Assembly: GCA_019239895.1 (NCBI GenBank)
Contig: JAFAZH010000048.1
Coordinates: forward strand, 116,735-180,734
From: Abditibacteriaceae bacterium
GTDB lineage: Bacteria; Armatimonadota; Abditibacteriia; Abditibacteriales; Abditibacteriaceae
Direction: 5' to 3'
DNA length: 64,000 nt
Under the pieces are notes generated by a model that did no database searches, had not been told where the DNA came from, and worked only from the letters and a program-made list of their open reading frames with translations. Position numbers and translations under genes: made by a program. Below, piece after piece: positions 27,201-35,425 of the stretch (its first letter is position 1; each line of letters starts with the position of its first letter).

Positions 27201-28061
27201 CCACCTCTTACCATCGGCAGCAGTTTTAGTTGGAATGGTAGCAATCCCCCCCCAACTTATGATCCCACTATTCAAGGGTACTGGGAGGATGTGGGGGTCT
27301 TACAACCGACTCCAACGCCAGTTGCAGGCCAAACCCCACAGTCCTTTGCGGCTGACACAACAGTGGGCGAGCCGTTCTATCAAATTCCCAATCCATCAAA
27401 CCCAAATGGCAGATTGCAGGCACATCTCCAATGGATGAGCCGTAAGTTGAGCACAACCTGGTTGCCAATTAATGATAACGCGATTGGCTTCATGCGCGAC
27501 CCGGCAGAAACACTGTGGCCTACTGGAGTTCTACCAGGCTACCGTTTAGGCTACTTTAAAATTGAGCGTGCCCTTTCTGGTTTGACGCCATTCCAAGCAA
27601 ATCAAAACTTTGCGGGTAACACGCCAGGAGTTAGTTATCCTGAACAGGCGTTATCCTATACTGTTCAGGCCACTATTATGGCTCAGGAAGGCTCATGGTT
27701 TGTGATTCCCATGCCTCTCGTGCCGAGATTTGATGTCAATGGGGATGGGAATACGACTGATGCGCAAGACTTGGCCGCCGCAACTCGTTTCCGGCGACTG
27801 AATTATCAAGTGTTCGTCTTGGGGAACATTGCTCAAAATCATTCTCCAACGACAGATGCGGACTATGATCTAGAACAAGACCCCGATGGCCGACCTGAAG
27901 GTGCCATGCGACTGTGGGTTGATTCACTCTCTTACCCACACGATATTGATAGTGCAGGTAATGGTCAAAACTGGCGAACTATCACTTACGCGGCTGATCC
28001 TATACCTGCTAACAATAATCTGTATTTACCAGTCACACCTGACATAGCTTACACAGGCTAA
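24210..28061 (+). CDS. Giant PilX/DUF4900-like pilus-associated protein with calcium-loop motifs
   Basis: 1283 residues; TTGAGG lies 8 bp before ATG 24210. Residues about 32-62 (RRRGQALLMAVLLMVFAALLGSTF...) are a single membrane helix after a basic stretch, as in PilX N-terminal domains, followed by the SARSAAQAGLLFTNKQL helix. There is no G|FTxxE leader site. Around residues 710-770 are short parallel-beta repeats (NGVIYADGNVRVRGTV, LTIVSAGNIYVDGAI) like DUF4900. Two Asp-rich loops are seen: DWDGDGTPNTVADDW (about 152-166) and FDVNGDGNTTDAQDL (about 1173-1187); the second resembles one half of a dockerin. Pro/Thr linkers (about 855-910) separate domains. Probably a surface-exposed pilus tip or adhesin component. 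Last gene of the pil cluster, followed by a perfect hairpin. Confidence 0.8.
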   Translation: MQIQCSDRNATNAPASSMVRNYRTARAISNRSRSGRRRGQALLMAVLLMVFAALLGSTFVTVVALNLNQTGRQQDVTSARSAAQAGLLFTNKQLTDSIKGEKWRPEQVSPPPAPYLGDPASSSPDTSYNVYYTPFEQAQGWARTVPKPYSGDQKGGDWDGDGTPNTVADDWAKLEYFRRNHNARVFVKFPSPLLPANADTPTYLVEVKYVPKDNTEFVLPLFTGDSAAFDPNESPDKGGQLRVTVIGESQDNSNVFFRRVSYKPTASNGSPLSFAYYTSNWDTNKNRLVATKIKSTLPISNFNTLPVYDASGIVPGETLLLNDSSTGDTAVIVQSVDYTTNIITLDNTYLKTYQPNATVRVAGTLMQTLFGKNDTPTYTANFDADGINGSSSTYETIYSAPITSSANEFGEPFNAAKPAGGMFFNGGLVPQERVQMNLSSAAPFPSYLSVAGKIVVPAAQTQAAIRDANIPSSTPVPLNTQLTPQSNALTSVVRADSDPYSSDPSKNPVKPLSPPQLDDKLTRYQQLTKYSDVGNGSLYGYGTGGVYIDNADDFEKVVTANGSYRALSISDMQRLWQRKSFFANTTGANPDGAPNVGGGVQAGNLTSPLPRYRLAWKSPSSTETWTYPTAAGSLEERGVRGWVSPYEFMPRGATILLNGNQITIIRDDRSDALFAAPDLNKAWQDRTTGNRISGAYSMTIDYSTSNESRTVGGSTILNQPFNGVIYADGNVRVRGTVGNKDLTIVSAGNIYVDGAIRRGGAGHIALIAKKNVTLNPTQFLTHLPGQNDPSIVTDPTTKEIFYNMTLPGGNTPNTTEQIGRDFRLDDTTVPASDYYLTMQHAGEMKNAFDLTYPTPAAPNPAPTPISITIKDPSPNTPPTVIDANEKHFAGSSSTGQDFDINLTDLSATPTPTANQGSDGTANSLNTLKSNAAFSTPTGWQMTLPAANGTLPARRIASLKASNVTTTWLPLHVPLTVSVGVLSNPGANFLNIPAFGSPPPLTIGSSFSWNGSNPPPTYDPTIQGYWEDVGVLQPTPTPVAGQTPQSFAADTTVGEPFYQIPNPSNPNGRLQAHLQWMSRKLSTTWLPINDNAIGFMRDPAETLWPTGVLPGYRLGYFKIERALSGLTPFQANQNFAGNTPGVSYPEQALSYTVQATIMAQEGSWFVIPMPLVPRFDVNGDGNTTDAQDLAAATRFRRLNYQVFVLGNIAQNHSPTTDADYDLEQDPDGRPEGAMRLWVDSLSYPHDIDSAGNGQNWRTITYAADPIPANNNLYLPVTPDIAYTG

Positions 28062-28072
28062 AGGGCATAAAC

Positions 28073-28119
28073 ATAACACAACAGGGGCGCACCATCATGG
28101 TGCGCCCCTGTTGTGTTAT
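28073..28119. terminator. Perfect 23-bp palindrome, bidirectional terminator
   Basis: ATAACACAACAGGGGCGCAC + CAT, one loop base, then the exact complement. It lies 12 bp after the giant pilus gene and before the convergent pspA stop, so it can end both transcripts. Confidence 0.85.
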
Positions 28120-28166
28120 AGGTAATGAAAGTTGAGAGGGGCAGAATTACCCCATCGCGTCTTTGC

Positions 28167-28892
28167 CTATTGCTGCACAAATCCTTCGGGTAGTTCCGGG
28201 GTAGCGCGGGGAGCGGCCAGGCCCATCTGGGCTTTCATGGCGGCCAGTTCAGCATCCACTTTGGCATCGCCACCGCCGCTTTGCAGTTGCTTGAACTCAT
28301 CTTCCAGGCTGCCAGAGTCGAGACTTTCCATTGCTGTGGCGACGCTCATCTCGTGTTGAGTGCGCTTCTTGAGGCGGTCGAAGCCCGCGAGAGCCTGGCT
28401 ATTGCCGATGCCGGAAGCCACCTGCTGCACATGCTGGCGGGCAATGGCCGTGCGATGCTGGGCCACTAAGACATCGCGCTGGCGCTCCATGTCCGCGATC
28501 TTGCCGCGCAGTTGTTCGGCAGCAGCTTTAAGCGAATCCACCTGTTTCTTCTGCTCATCCAAAACGACGCGCAGGTCATTATTCTCCTGCTCCTCCCGCT
28601 GCTTTTCGGCCAGGGCTTTACGGGCCAGGTCTTCGCGCCCGGCGGTCAGGGCCATGTGCGCTTTGTTCTGCCAGTCAGTAATATCGGCTTCGTTCTCTGC
28701 ATAGGCGCGGCGGGTGTCTTCATAAGAAGCAATGACCATCGCCACCTCATGCCGCACTTCGGCCAACTCTGAATTAGCTTTGCGCAGAAACTCCGCGCTC
28801 ATCTTCACCGGGTCTTCGGCCCGGTCTAACAATTCATTGACGTTGGCCGACAGAATCGAGCCGACACGCCCTAGAATATCTCCTAATGCCAT
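28167..28892 (-). CDS. pspA: PspA/IM30 family membrane-stress protein
   Basis: 241 residues, almost wholly coiled coil as in PspA/Vipp1. It starts MALGDILGRVGSILSANVNELLDRAEDPVKM, the amphipathic membrane-binding helix and the conserved ED-P segment, followed by long helices with heptads (MERQRDVLVAQHRTAIARQ). A Gly/Ala-rich tail after residue 205 ends MKAQMGLAAPR. These proteins form ESCRT-III-like rods or rings that repair the inner membrane. AAAGGAG is 8 bp upstream of ATG. No pspF or pspBC partner is next to it; it may be transcribed after the glycosyltransferase gene. Confidence 0.92.
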   Translation of the reverse strand: MALGDILGRVGSILSANVNELLDRAEDPVKMSAEFLRKANSELAEVRHEVAMVIASYEDTRRAYAENEADITDWQNKAHMALTAGREDLARKALAEKQREEQENNDLRVVLDEQKKQVDSLKAAAEQLRGKIADMERQRDVLVAQHRTAIARQHVQQVASGIGNSQALAGFDRLKKRTQHEMSVATAMESLDSGSLEDEFKQLQSGGGDAKVDAELAAMKAQMGLAAPRATPELPEGFVQQ

Positions 28893-29041
28893 AGCGTTTT
28901 CTCCTTTAGTAGTGAACCTGGGGTAACGACATTTTCAAGGTAATTCTCATTTTACCCGAATTGATGAAAAACTTCGTTAAATCTGTTAAGAAGTTTGATT
29001 TTCAAATCCGGCAAGCCCAAGCGACAGGCTCGTCTTCGCCA

Positions 29042-30280
29042 TTAAGCACCTAAAAGCTTCAATATAGCCTCTGCACCAATATCCGCACCATTGCGCCAGG
29101 CTTGACCCGTCTCTGCATCGGTTCTTGGCATGGCCGCTGCCATCGCCTGGCGGAGTCGCTCGCGGGTGGCGGGCTGCATGAGATCACGAATAGCCGCCGT
29201 CAACTCGATGACTCGCTCGTTGTCAGCGGTCACTCCTGCCTGATTATCCATTCCGGCGCCTTCCCCCACACAGAGCGCACGCCCTGCCTGAGCCAGATTC
29301 TGGGCACGCTGCTGTTGATCGTCTACATCGCGGGTAAAAGGCCACAGCACGGTAGGAACCCCGGCAGCCTGTAGCTCATGCGTCGTATTGTAGCCCACCG
29401 AGGCCACCGCACAATCGAAGGCATTGAGATAGGGCATCGCAGGATAAACATCACGCAGCACACGCCATTGAGGTTGTGCCAGCGGAGGTGACGTTGCAGA
29501 TACGCTACTTCCCTGTTCCACCTCTGTTGATGTTACTTCTGCTGGCTTAGCACTCGTTGCATTAGCAGGTGGGCGCAATAGTGGCCCTTCCATCTCCACC
29601 CAGAGCATTTCGCTGCCAGCCCCCTCAATTGCACAGTTCAATTGCTTGCGAGCGACTGCCGTTTCCGGCTCCCCGCCCCCACCTAAAGTGAGCAATCCTA
29701 TTTCACCTTCCAGAGGTAAGCCCAGTTGGGCACGAGCCGTGGTGCGGTCAAGCAGTTCCTCCCGGTCACGCAACAGCATCGGGCCAGTCCAGACAGTGGG
29801 AATGCCATCTGGGGTGGGAATCTCTTCCGTATCAGGCGCATGAGGCACCAGGATTAGATCATACAGCCGTAGCGTGTTTTGCAGGAATGTGTCATTGGCC
29901 CGCTCCGGGCGTTGGGCGCGGAACACAAAAACCTTGCGCAATGGCCAGCGCAGCAACGGCAACAGTTCATGCAAGGCTCCGGCGGCGAAAGTGTCTACAA
30001 TTAAACAGTGGGGATCAAAAGCCGTGACCGCATTCCATACCACGCTTTGGCTCAAGCGTACAAACGAGCCATGCCGCAACCGCCCTGTCGAAGCCGCTGC
30101 CCGCGAGGGCACCTTCAACGCCGCAAAGCCTTCCCGATAAATAACGTGAGATGCTTCACTGGCCGTCAGCAAAAGAATCTCAGCCGCTGGACACTGGCGT
30201 CGCACCGCCCGCGCCAACGCGAGCAGCCGCGTGACATGGCCTAAACCCAATCCGTCAACAGCATAAAACAGATATCGCAT
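29042..30280 (-). CDS. Glycosyltransferase, GT28/MurG-like fold
   Basis: 412 residues, cytoplasmic GT-B protein. The N-terminal acceptor domain has the glycine-rich loop GLGLGHVTRLLALARAVRR (about 10-28). The C-terminal nucleotide-sugar domain ends in the family signature VGYNTTHELQAAGVPTVLWPF, then DDQQQRAQNL. An Ala/Thr/Ser-rich insert of about 30 residues (about 245-275) is unusual and probably a surface loop. MurG itself carries different motifs, so this is more likely a lipid or envelope glycosyltransferase than peptidoglycan MurG. It sits 66 bp after the exported protein gene and co-directional with the deacetylase, suggesting an envelope polysaccharide role (inference). The start has no good Shine-Dalgarno. 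Confidence 0.78.
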   Translation of the reverse strand: MRYLFYAVDGLGLGHVTRLLALARAVRRQCPAAEILLLTASEASHVIYREGFAALKVPSRAAASTGRLRHGSFVRLSQSVVWNAVTAFDPHCLIVDTFAAGALHELLPLLRWPLRKVFVFRAQRPERANDTFLQNTLRLYDLILVPHAPDTEEIPTPDGIPTVWTGPMLLRDREELLDRTTARAQLGLPLEGEIGLLTLGGGGEPETAVARKQLNCAIEGAGSEMLWVEMEGPLLRPPANATSAKPAEVTSTEVEQGSSVSATSPPLAQPQWRVLRDVYPAMPYLNAFDCAVASVGYNTTHELQAAGVPTVLWPFTRDVDDQQQRAQNLAQAGRALCVGEGAGMDNQAGVTADNERVIELTAAIRDLMQPATRERLRQAMAAAMPRTDAETGQAWRNGADIGAEAILKLLGA

Positions 30281-30346
30281 TCTTTAATGTTGAGTGTTGA
30301 AGTTTGAGTTAGGAAGGCCAAGTTCATTCAACCCAACATCTATAAT

Positions 30347-32650
30347 TTAGCGCAAGTGTGCCTGGAGATGAGAGGCGTTGCGCTCATCCTCTAAAGCTTT
30401 GCGCGATTCGGCAAAGGCGATAAGCTTCCAGCCTCCGGCGGGAATAGTAACGGTCGCTTCGGATTGGTAGCCGCGCACGGTTAAGGGTAAATCATCGTCA
30501 TCCGCCAGGTCAAGTGCTACGCCGGGAGCGCCACCCACGGCGGCCCCAATCGCTGCCGATTGGTTGCTGGTATTAAAGAGAGCTACTAACAGGGTGTTTT
30601 TGGCGGAGCGACGGACGGCCACCCGAATCGCTTCGGCCCCGGCCTGCTGCGCATCTGTGCCGCGCACATGCACCAGGCTTTGCTGCATATAACCGGCAAT
30701 AGCGGCATAATAGCGTTGTAATGGCGTGGCGCGGTTGATATTCGGCAGCACCGCATCCGGGGCACGCGGGGTGCCCAGAGTTGGCTGGGCCTCATGAGTG
30801 GCTGGCTTTTGCGATAAGGTATCGGTAAGTCCGGCATCCCGGCGGTTCTCGCCACCCTCACCATCAGCGATTAAATGATAAGGCATCCAGATTACCTCGC
30901 CTTTACCAACGGGGGTAATAATCACAGCGGGTGAGCCATCTTCCAGCCGCGCTGCGACACGCGGGCCAGTCAACACATCTTTACCGCGCTCCGGCTTGGG
31001 CAGCTTTTCTAACGAGGTGGGGCTAAGCTTGACCTGCACATTCTGCTCAACTGTGGCACGCGCCCCGTGTCCAGCACCCCACGTCCAGGGATCTTCCAGA
31101 ATCATGGTCGCCTGTTTACGCTCTATCCCGGTGGCAGTTGCTCCGACCAGGGAGGCCAGTTTCCAGGCAGGCTGCCCTCTCTCATCCAGCAGGGGTGCGC
31201 CTTCCATGTAGATAATGCCACCGGCTTTAACCGTCGCCTTAAACTGCTCCACAGTGGCATCACTGATGCGCTCCCCCAGCGCCACGCAGAATGATTCCGG
31301 CACTTTAGCAAATTCCTTCTGTTCCTTTTGCGATAGGGTGCGCGCCACTTGCGGCACCCGTCCTGCGTCCCGGAGTGTGCGATAAAGTTGGGGCGTTGCC
31401 TCATTGCCCGCACCCAGGCTTTCTGGCAACGGTAGCACTCCAATATCTTCTAAAGTCACCGATCCAAGAAACAGTGGAAGGTTGCGCGCAACCACCCGCT
31501 GCCAGGCCACCGCAGGGTCGTTTTGGCTAATTAAACCTGTGGCCCCACTCATAAAATAATCAAGAGAAGATAGCGGTGGGGAAACTACGTTCAGCCGCCC
31601 CTCTTCTGTCACGTCCTGCCCTTGAACGAAAATCGGTAGATCATAACCAGCCTGCTCTTCAGCCAGGCGACGGGCGGCTTTCACGGGCCAGATGCTGTCT
31701 GCCGCACCTGCATGAATCACCACCCCATCACAAAACGCTCCATAGGCATTAATAGCTTCGACTGCCGCTTCGGATGAGGGATCGTCATTGACCTCTACCC
31801 CCAAAAGTAAGGCGGCATCAGGAGCCTGGTTTTCGACAAGCTGGCGGATTTGCTTGATGAGATTAACATCAGCCCCGGCTAAAGGGATATTATTGTGCGC
31901 TGCTATGGGCAATTCAAAGCCGAGATAGTTACGCGCCGCACTCGCCTGTGCGGTGCGTAACGCATTGGCGATGCTGGCTCGCCAGTCCAGCGGCGGCTCA
32001 TTGGTTGTAGCATCGTGCAAAGCTGGCAGTTTGATCACATTCCAGTTCACAGGGGCAGCAGTGAAAACGTTGTGCGGCTGCACTTTGCCTTTGTGATTCA
32101 AATCCCGCTTGAGGGCCGGTAAAAAAAGTGGGCCAGTCGTAGGAGCGGTGGGGGCAACGTTATTTAAATTGTTACCAAGATTGCCAGCATCAGTAAAAAA
32201 GGGGGAGTCGTTGAGCAGCCACCACCCCGCCTCACGATGAACGCCAGGGATGAGCAAAGGGGCTGACTGCGACAACGCGGCGTGAGCTTTGTCATTGGAT
32301 ACAATGCGCAACTCATAGGCTCCCGGATCACCTTGAATGGTGATTGAAGTCTGGTAGCTACCATTGCGTTGCACAAAATCACGGATCACATCAGCAAGCA
32401 TGATGGGTCGCCCCGCTTCAAATAAGCCCACGCGCAGGCGCGGGTTGGGCACAGGAAAATTAGCCGTGAGATTAAGAGTGACAACCGTGTTAGGGCCAAG
32501 TGATGTCGGCTCAGCTTGTAAGACGGGCAGTTGAGTGGCTGGTGCGGCACCAGACTGCGAGGGGCGAGTATTCTGGGCGGCAACTGGCACGCCAGCAAAT
32601 GCCAGTTGCAAGGCACTAGCAACCAGCAGCGAGGGGAGCAAAGACTTCAA
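30347..32650 (-). CDS. Large exported protein of unknown function (TTG start)
   Basis: 767 residues if begun at the TTG at 32650, chosen because AAGGA sits 6 bases upstream and a clean signal peptide follows (MKSLLPSLLVASALQLAFAG, cleavage near VAAQ). A longer frame from 32782 would run through a repeat element and is rejected. After the signal are a beta-sandwich-like segment (about 40-130), an alpha/beta stretch (about 190-400, FELPIAAHNNIPLAGAD, LLLGVEVNDD, CDGVVIHAG, DLPIFVQGQDV) that could be a TIM barrel, and a region (about 460-640) with GGIIYMEGAPLLDERG and VIWMPYHLI strands resembling a glutamine-amidotransferase-like domain. The layout recalls glycoside-hydrolase-related proteins, but I see no sure catalytic pair. 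Confidence 0.6.
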   Translation of the reverse strand: MKSLLPSLLVASALQLAFAGVPVAAQNTRPSQSGAAPATQLPVLQAEPTSLGPNTVVTLNLTANFPVPNPRLRVGLFEAGRPIMLADVIRDFVQRNGSYQTSITIQGDPGAYELRIVSNDKAHAALSQSAPLLIPGVHREAGWWLLNDSPFFTDAGNLGNNLNNVAPTAPTTGPLFLPALKRDLNHKGKVQPHNVFTAAPVNWNVIKLPALHDATTNEPPLDWRASIANALRTAQASAARNYLGFELPIAAHNNIPLAGADVNLIKQIRQLVENQAPDAALLLGVEVNDDPSSEAAVEAINAYGAFCDGVVIHAGAADSIWPVKAARRLAEEQAGYDLPIFVQGQDVTEEGRLNVVSPPLSSLDYFMSGATGLISQNDPAVAWQRVVARNLPLFLGSVTLEDIGVLPLPESLGAGNEATPQLYRTLRDAGRVPQVARTLSQKEQKEFAKVPESFCVALGERISDATVEQFKATVKAGGIIYMEGAPLLDERGQPAWKLASLVGATATGIERKQATMILEDPWTWGAGHGARATVEQNVQVKLSPTSLEKLPKPERGKDVLTGPRVAARLEDGSPAVIITPVGKGEVIWMPYHLIADGEGGENRRDAGLTDTLSQKPATHEAQPTLGTPRAPDAVLPNINRATPLQRYYAAIAGYMQQSLVHVRGTDAQQAGAEAIRVAVRRSAKNTLLVALFNTSNQSAAIGAAVGGAPGVALDLADDDDLPLTVRGYQSEATVTIPAGGWKLIAFAESRKALEDERNASHLQAHLR

Positions 32651-32683
32651 AGGTGTTCCTTTCGACAAACGACTGATACAGCT

Positions 32684-32921
32684 ATTAAGAGTTTGGCCCT
32701 CACCCCCGGCCCCTCGCCCAAGGTTGGGCGAGGGGAGACAAACTCTTACTAATAAGATGAACCGCAGAGACGCGGAGGTCATAGAGAAGAAAGGGATGCT
32801 CTTAAATACTCTGTGTTCCCGGCGTCTCTGCGGTTCATCTAACGAACATTATCAAGTCATAGTTAGGGCACCCTTCTCCCAGTATTGGGAGAGGGGCTGG
32901 GGTGAGGGCCAAACTCTTAAT
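32684..32921. repeat. Nested inverted repeats (ATTAAGAGTTTGGCCCTCAC arms)
   Basis: Outer arms ATTAAGAGTTTGGCCCTCAC and its inverse GTGAGGGCCAAACTCTTAAT. Inside the left arm is the hairpin CCCCTCGCCC / GGGCGAGGGG, inside the right arm CCCTTCTCCC / GGGAGAGGGG, and in the centre a second pair GATGAACCGCAGAGACGC / GCGTCTCTGCGGTTCATC. The stop codon of the deacetylase gene (32917-32919) lies within the right arm. It occupies the gap between the deacetylase and the exported protein. Confidence 0.82.
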
Positions 32922-33894
32922 GCTTTTTATGACGCTTTTTGCTGTGCTTGGTTTTGCCCTGACTGCTCTTGCCTAAGCTGGTATGCAAGCCCGCAGCTTT
33001 GGGAGCATACGGATTGATATAGCGCATTCGCAGCAGTTCGGGGATAGTGACGAAGCGATAGCCCCGCTCACGCAGGGTGTTGATAATGCGGGGCAGAGCT
33101 TCTACAGTCTGATGGCGATCACCACCGCCATCATGCATTAAGGCAATGCCGCCGGGAGAAGCCTGGCTAATAATCATGGAGGCAATACTGCCCGCACCCG
33201 GCTTTTTCCAGTCGGCGCAGTCGGCAGACCAGATGAGGACAGCATCTTTTTCCTGCTCGGCCTGGCGTGCCATGCCATTTTTGAGCAGGCCATACGGCGG
33301 ACGAAAGATCGTAGGGCGGAAGCCAAGGGCTTTTTCAATCGCCTGATCGGTGCGCTCCACCTGTCCCACCGGATCACGCGGACGGGAGGGGTGATCCCAC
33401 GAGTGATTGCCGATGGCATGACCAGCATCGCGCACGGCCCGCGCTACGTCAGGCCGCGCCCGCACCTCATGGCCCACCATGAAGAAAGTCGCCTTGATGT
33501 TATTAGCCGCCAAAATACGCAACACTTCTCTGGTATATTCCGGCCAGGGGCCATCGTCAAAGGTTAAAGCAAAGACTTTTTCTCCTGGTCGCACCGGAAC
33601 TTTATGGATGACGGCACCCTGCGCCCAGGTGGGAATTGAAAGAGAATTAGGGGGTTCAGTGGCGCGGGGAGCCGGGGCCGAAGCATGAGCTACCGTCAGG
33701 CCGGGCATATTTACTGGCGCAGCCGCTTTCAGTGTTGAGGGAGAAACGCCAGTTGAAGTGAATTTGGCGCAACCTGCTCCGACAAGCAACATTCCTGTCG
33801 CGGCACTGTATAATGCAATTTGTTGCTGGGTTCTTTTAAGGGGAAGTATTTTAAGATAATTTTTCTGCCGCAGTAGATTGCTCGGTGCCGTCAT
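32917..33894 (-). CDS. Polysaccharide deacetylase (NodB/CE4 family), exported
   Basis: 325 residues. The N-terminus has a hydrophobic segment (IALYSAATGMLLVGAGC), so the protein is exported; Cys42 could be lipidated, though the lipobox is poor. The NodB domain (about 105-295) shows motif 1 TFDDGP with Asp113/Asp114, motif 2 HSWDHP with metal ligands His164 and His168, motif 3 RPPYG near 198, and LMHDGGGDRHQT near the end. It removes acetyl groups from peptidoglycan or another N-acetylated glycan in the envelope. The C-terminal tail is very basic (GKTKHSKKRHKKH), perhaps for binding an anionic polymer. Its stop lies in a repeat arm. Confidence 0.93.
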   Translation of the reverse strand: MTAPSNLLRQKNYLKILPLKRTQQQIALYSAATGMLLVGAGCAKFTSTGVSPSTLKAAAPVNMPGLTVAHASAPAPRATEPPNSLSIPTWAQGAVIHKVPVRPGEKVFALTFDDGPWPEYTREVLRILAANNIKATFFMVGHEVRARPDVARAVRDAGHAIGNHSWDHPSRPRDPVGQVERTDQAIEKALGFRPTIFRPPYGLLKNGMARQAEQEKDAVLIWSADCADWKKPGAGSIASMIISQASPGGIALMHDGGGDRHQTVEALPRIINTLRERGYRFVTIPELLRMRYINPYAPKAAGLHTSLGKSSQGKTKHSKKRHKKH

Positions 33895-34311
33895 GCCGTT
33901 CCTTATAAAGATGTTTAATCCAAGAATTTAGTATAACACGACGATTGTCGCCATTTGTTCACAGCGAGTAGCCTCTTGTGTTGATAAAGAGGCACAAACT
34001 GCACCCTCGCCACGAACCTGTGTTAAAATAGTTTGTGAAATTTTGCACTTATATTAGACGCACGGCTTTAACGGCAGAGCGTGTTCTGTTAATACTGAGG
34101 GCAAAGTTACCGGAGAGTTTGTTTTTCTGGCTTAGGCCGCCGCTACGTGAGGTCGTTTCAGTTGTCAAAGAATTGTAGAACAAGCTTCTACAAATAAAGC
34201 TTGACTTTGACCAGGTTGTTAGTTTGGATGTTGTTGCAGACTCACCAACTCTTAATCTCGGCATAATCACAGCACGTTATTAATTAGCAGCAAGGGCATC
34301 GCTCAAAGGGG
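33895..34311. other. Intergenic region between divergent genes
   Basis: 417 bp between the deacetylase and the HNH-repeat protein. It is AT-rich around 33925-34040 and holds a small hairpin GTAGAA/TTCTAC near 34176-34192. A 73-residue frame on the - strand (34049-34270) has no start signal or family resemblance. Promoters for both genes are expected here, but none is clear. Confidence 0.4.
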
Positions 34312-34320
34312 TTGGAAGCA

Positions 34321-35349
34321 TTGCGTTGGACACGGCGTACCATCGTCGAGGAAATCAAGCGGTTACATAAAGCCAACACTGAACTCAATTATGCCAGCGC
34401 CGAAGCGCACCATCTTAATCTGGTGCGCGCTGCCGCCTGGCACTTCGGCACCTGGCGACGGGCGGTGGAAGCGGCAGGCATAGATTACGAGCGCCTGTCT
34501 AAATATCAACGCTGGGATCAACAGCGTATCATTGAGCGGATTCTTCAACTGCACCAGCAGGGGGCCGATCTCAGTTGGCGGGCTGTCAGCCTGGAAGTAG
34601 ACCCGCCTTTAGCCGCCGCTGCTCTACGGCCCAATGGTTTCCCCTCGTGGCGGGCCGCCATCACTGCCGCCGGACTGGATATTAGCGATGTGGCTCGCTA
34701 TCAATACTGGGACGATGCTCGCATTATCGCAGAGATTCAGCTTCTCCATCGTAAAGGCGAGCCACTCTCTTCCAAAGCAGTTCAAATCAGTAACCAGCCG
34801 CTCTTCTGTGCCGCTCGCCGCCGTTTTGAGTCCTGGGATAATGCCTTAAACAAGGCTGGATTCAGTGCCGCAAAAATTCGCCTGCGCCGTCCCGCTACTG
34901 CTGCCCAACGTAAGTCGAAACCCAATTCAATTGCACATCCCGGTTCCAATGGGACGTTAAAGCCAACCTCAGGTACCAAACGGGTCAAAGGGACAGCCCC
35001 ACTCAATGGCACCGCAACAGCTAAAGGTGCAAGTTCCACTCTATTGGCACCTGCCTCAAAAACCGACCGCACGCGCAAAATTGCGACGACTTCTAAGCCA
35101 TCTCGGACGCTTAGGACTAATTCGGCACCCCTAATTACAACCTCACCTAAACTCTCAACTAATGCCAAAGCCACGCCCAAGCCACATGAGGAAACGCGCA
35201 ATGCCCGCACTTCCAGTGTGGCTCAACAATCTCGCCCAACCACAGCACGGGGCACCAAGCCTGCGGCCAGTTCTAAGGCACACTCTCGCGCAAAGCCAAA
35301 AGCACGAGTCCCAGTATTAAGCCATACCAGCCCTTCGCGCACGCGGTAA
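34321..35349 (+). CDS. HNH-associated-repeat protein with basic disordered tail
   Basis: 342 residues from a TTG at 34321, picked because AAAGGGG lies about 8 bases ahead; a TTG at 34312 is an alternative. Residues about 1-190 are three repeats of about 65 residues with the pattern W-x4-II-x2-I-x2-LH-x2-G-x2-LS ... F-x-SW-x2-A-x3-AG (HFGTWRRAVEAAGI; GFPSWRAAITAAGL; RFESWDNALNKAGF). This matches the homing-endonuclease-associated repeat, a small helical DNA-binding unit, but there is no nuclease domain. Residues about 195-342 are a Lys/Arg/Ser/Thr/Pro/Ala-rich low-complexity tail like histone H1. A DNA-binding or nucleoid-associated protein is the best guess. It is a single gene between unrelated neighbours. 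Confidence 0.65.
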   Translation: MRWTRRTIVEEIKRLHKANTELNYASAEAHHLNLVRAAAWHFGTWRRAVEAAGIDYERLSKYQRWDQQRIIERILQLHQQGADLSWRAVSLEVDPPLAAAALRPNGFPSWRAAITAAGLDISDVARYQYWDDARIIAEIQLLHRKGEPLSSKAVQISNQPLFCAARRRFESWDNALNKAGFSAAKIRLRRPATAAQRKSKPNSIAHPGSNGTLKPTSGTKRVKGTAPLNGTATAKGASSTLLAPASKTDRTRKIATTSKPSRTLRTNSAPLITTSPKLSTNAKATPKPHEETRNARTSSVAQQSRPTTARGTKPAASSKAHSRAKPKARVPVLSHTSPSRTR

Positions 35350-35425
35350 AGCCAGGCGGTAAATGTGTACTGTTAGCCGCTAAGTTAAGCGACCGCAAGC
35401 TGCAAAAGGCGATTAGAGATTCCTC

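Noticed and set aside
32651..32782. N-terminal extension of the exported protein from an ATG at 32782
   Set aside because: It would translate a repeat element, and a signal peptide with a ribosome binding site begins at TTG 32650.
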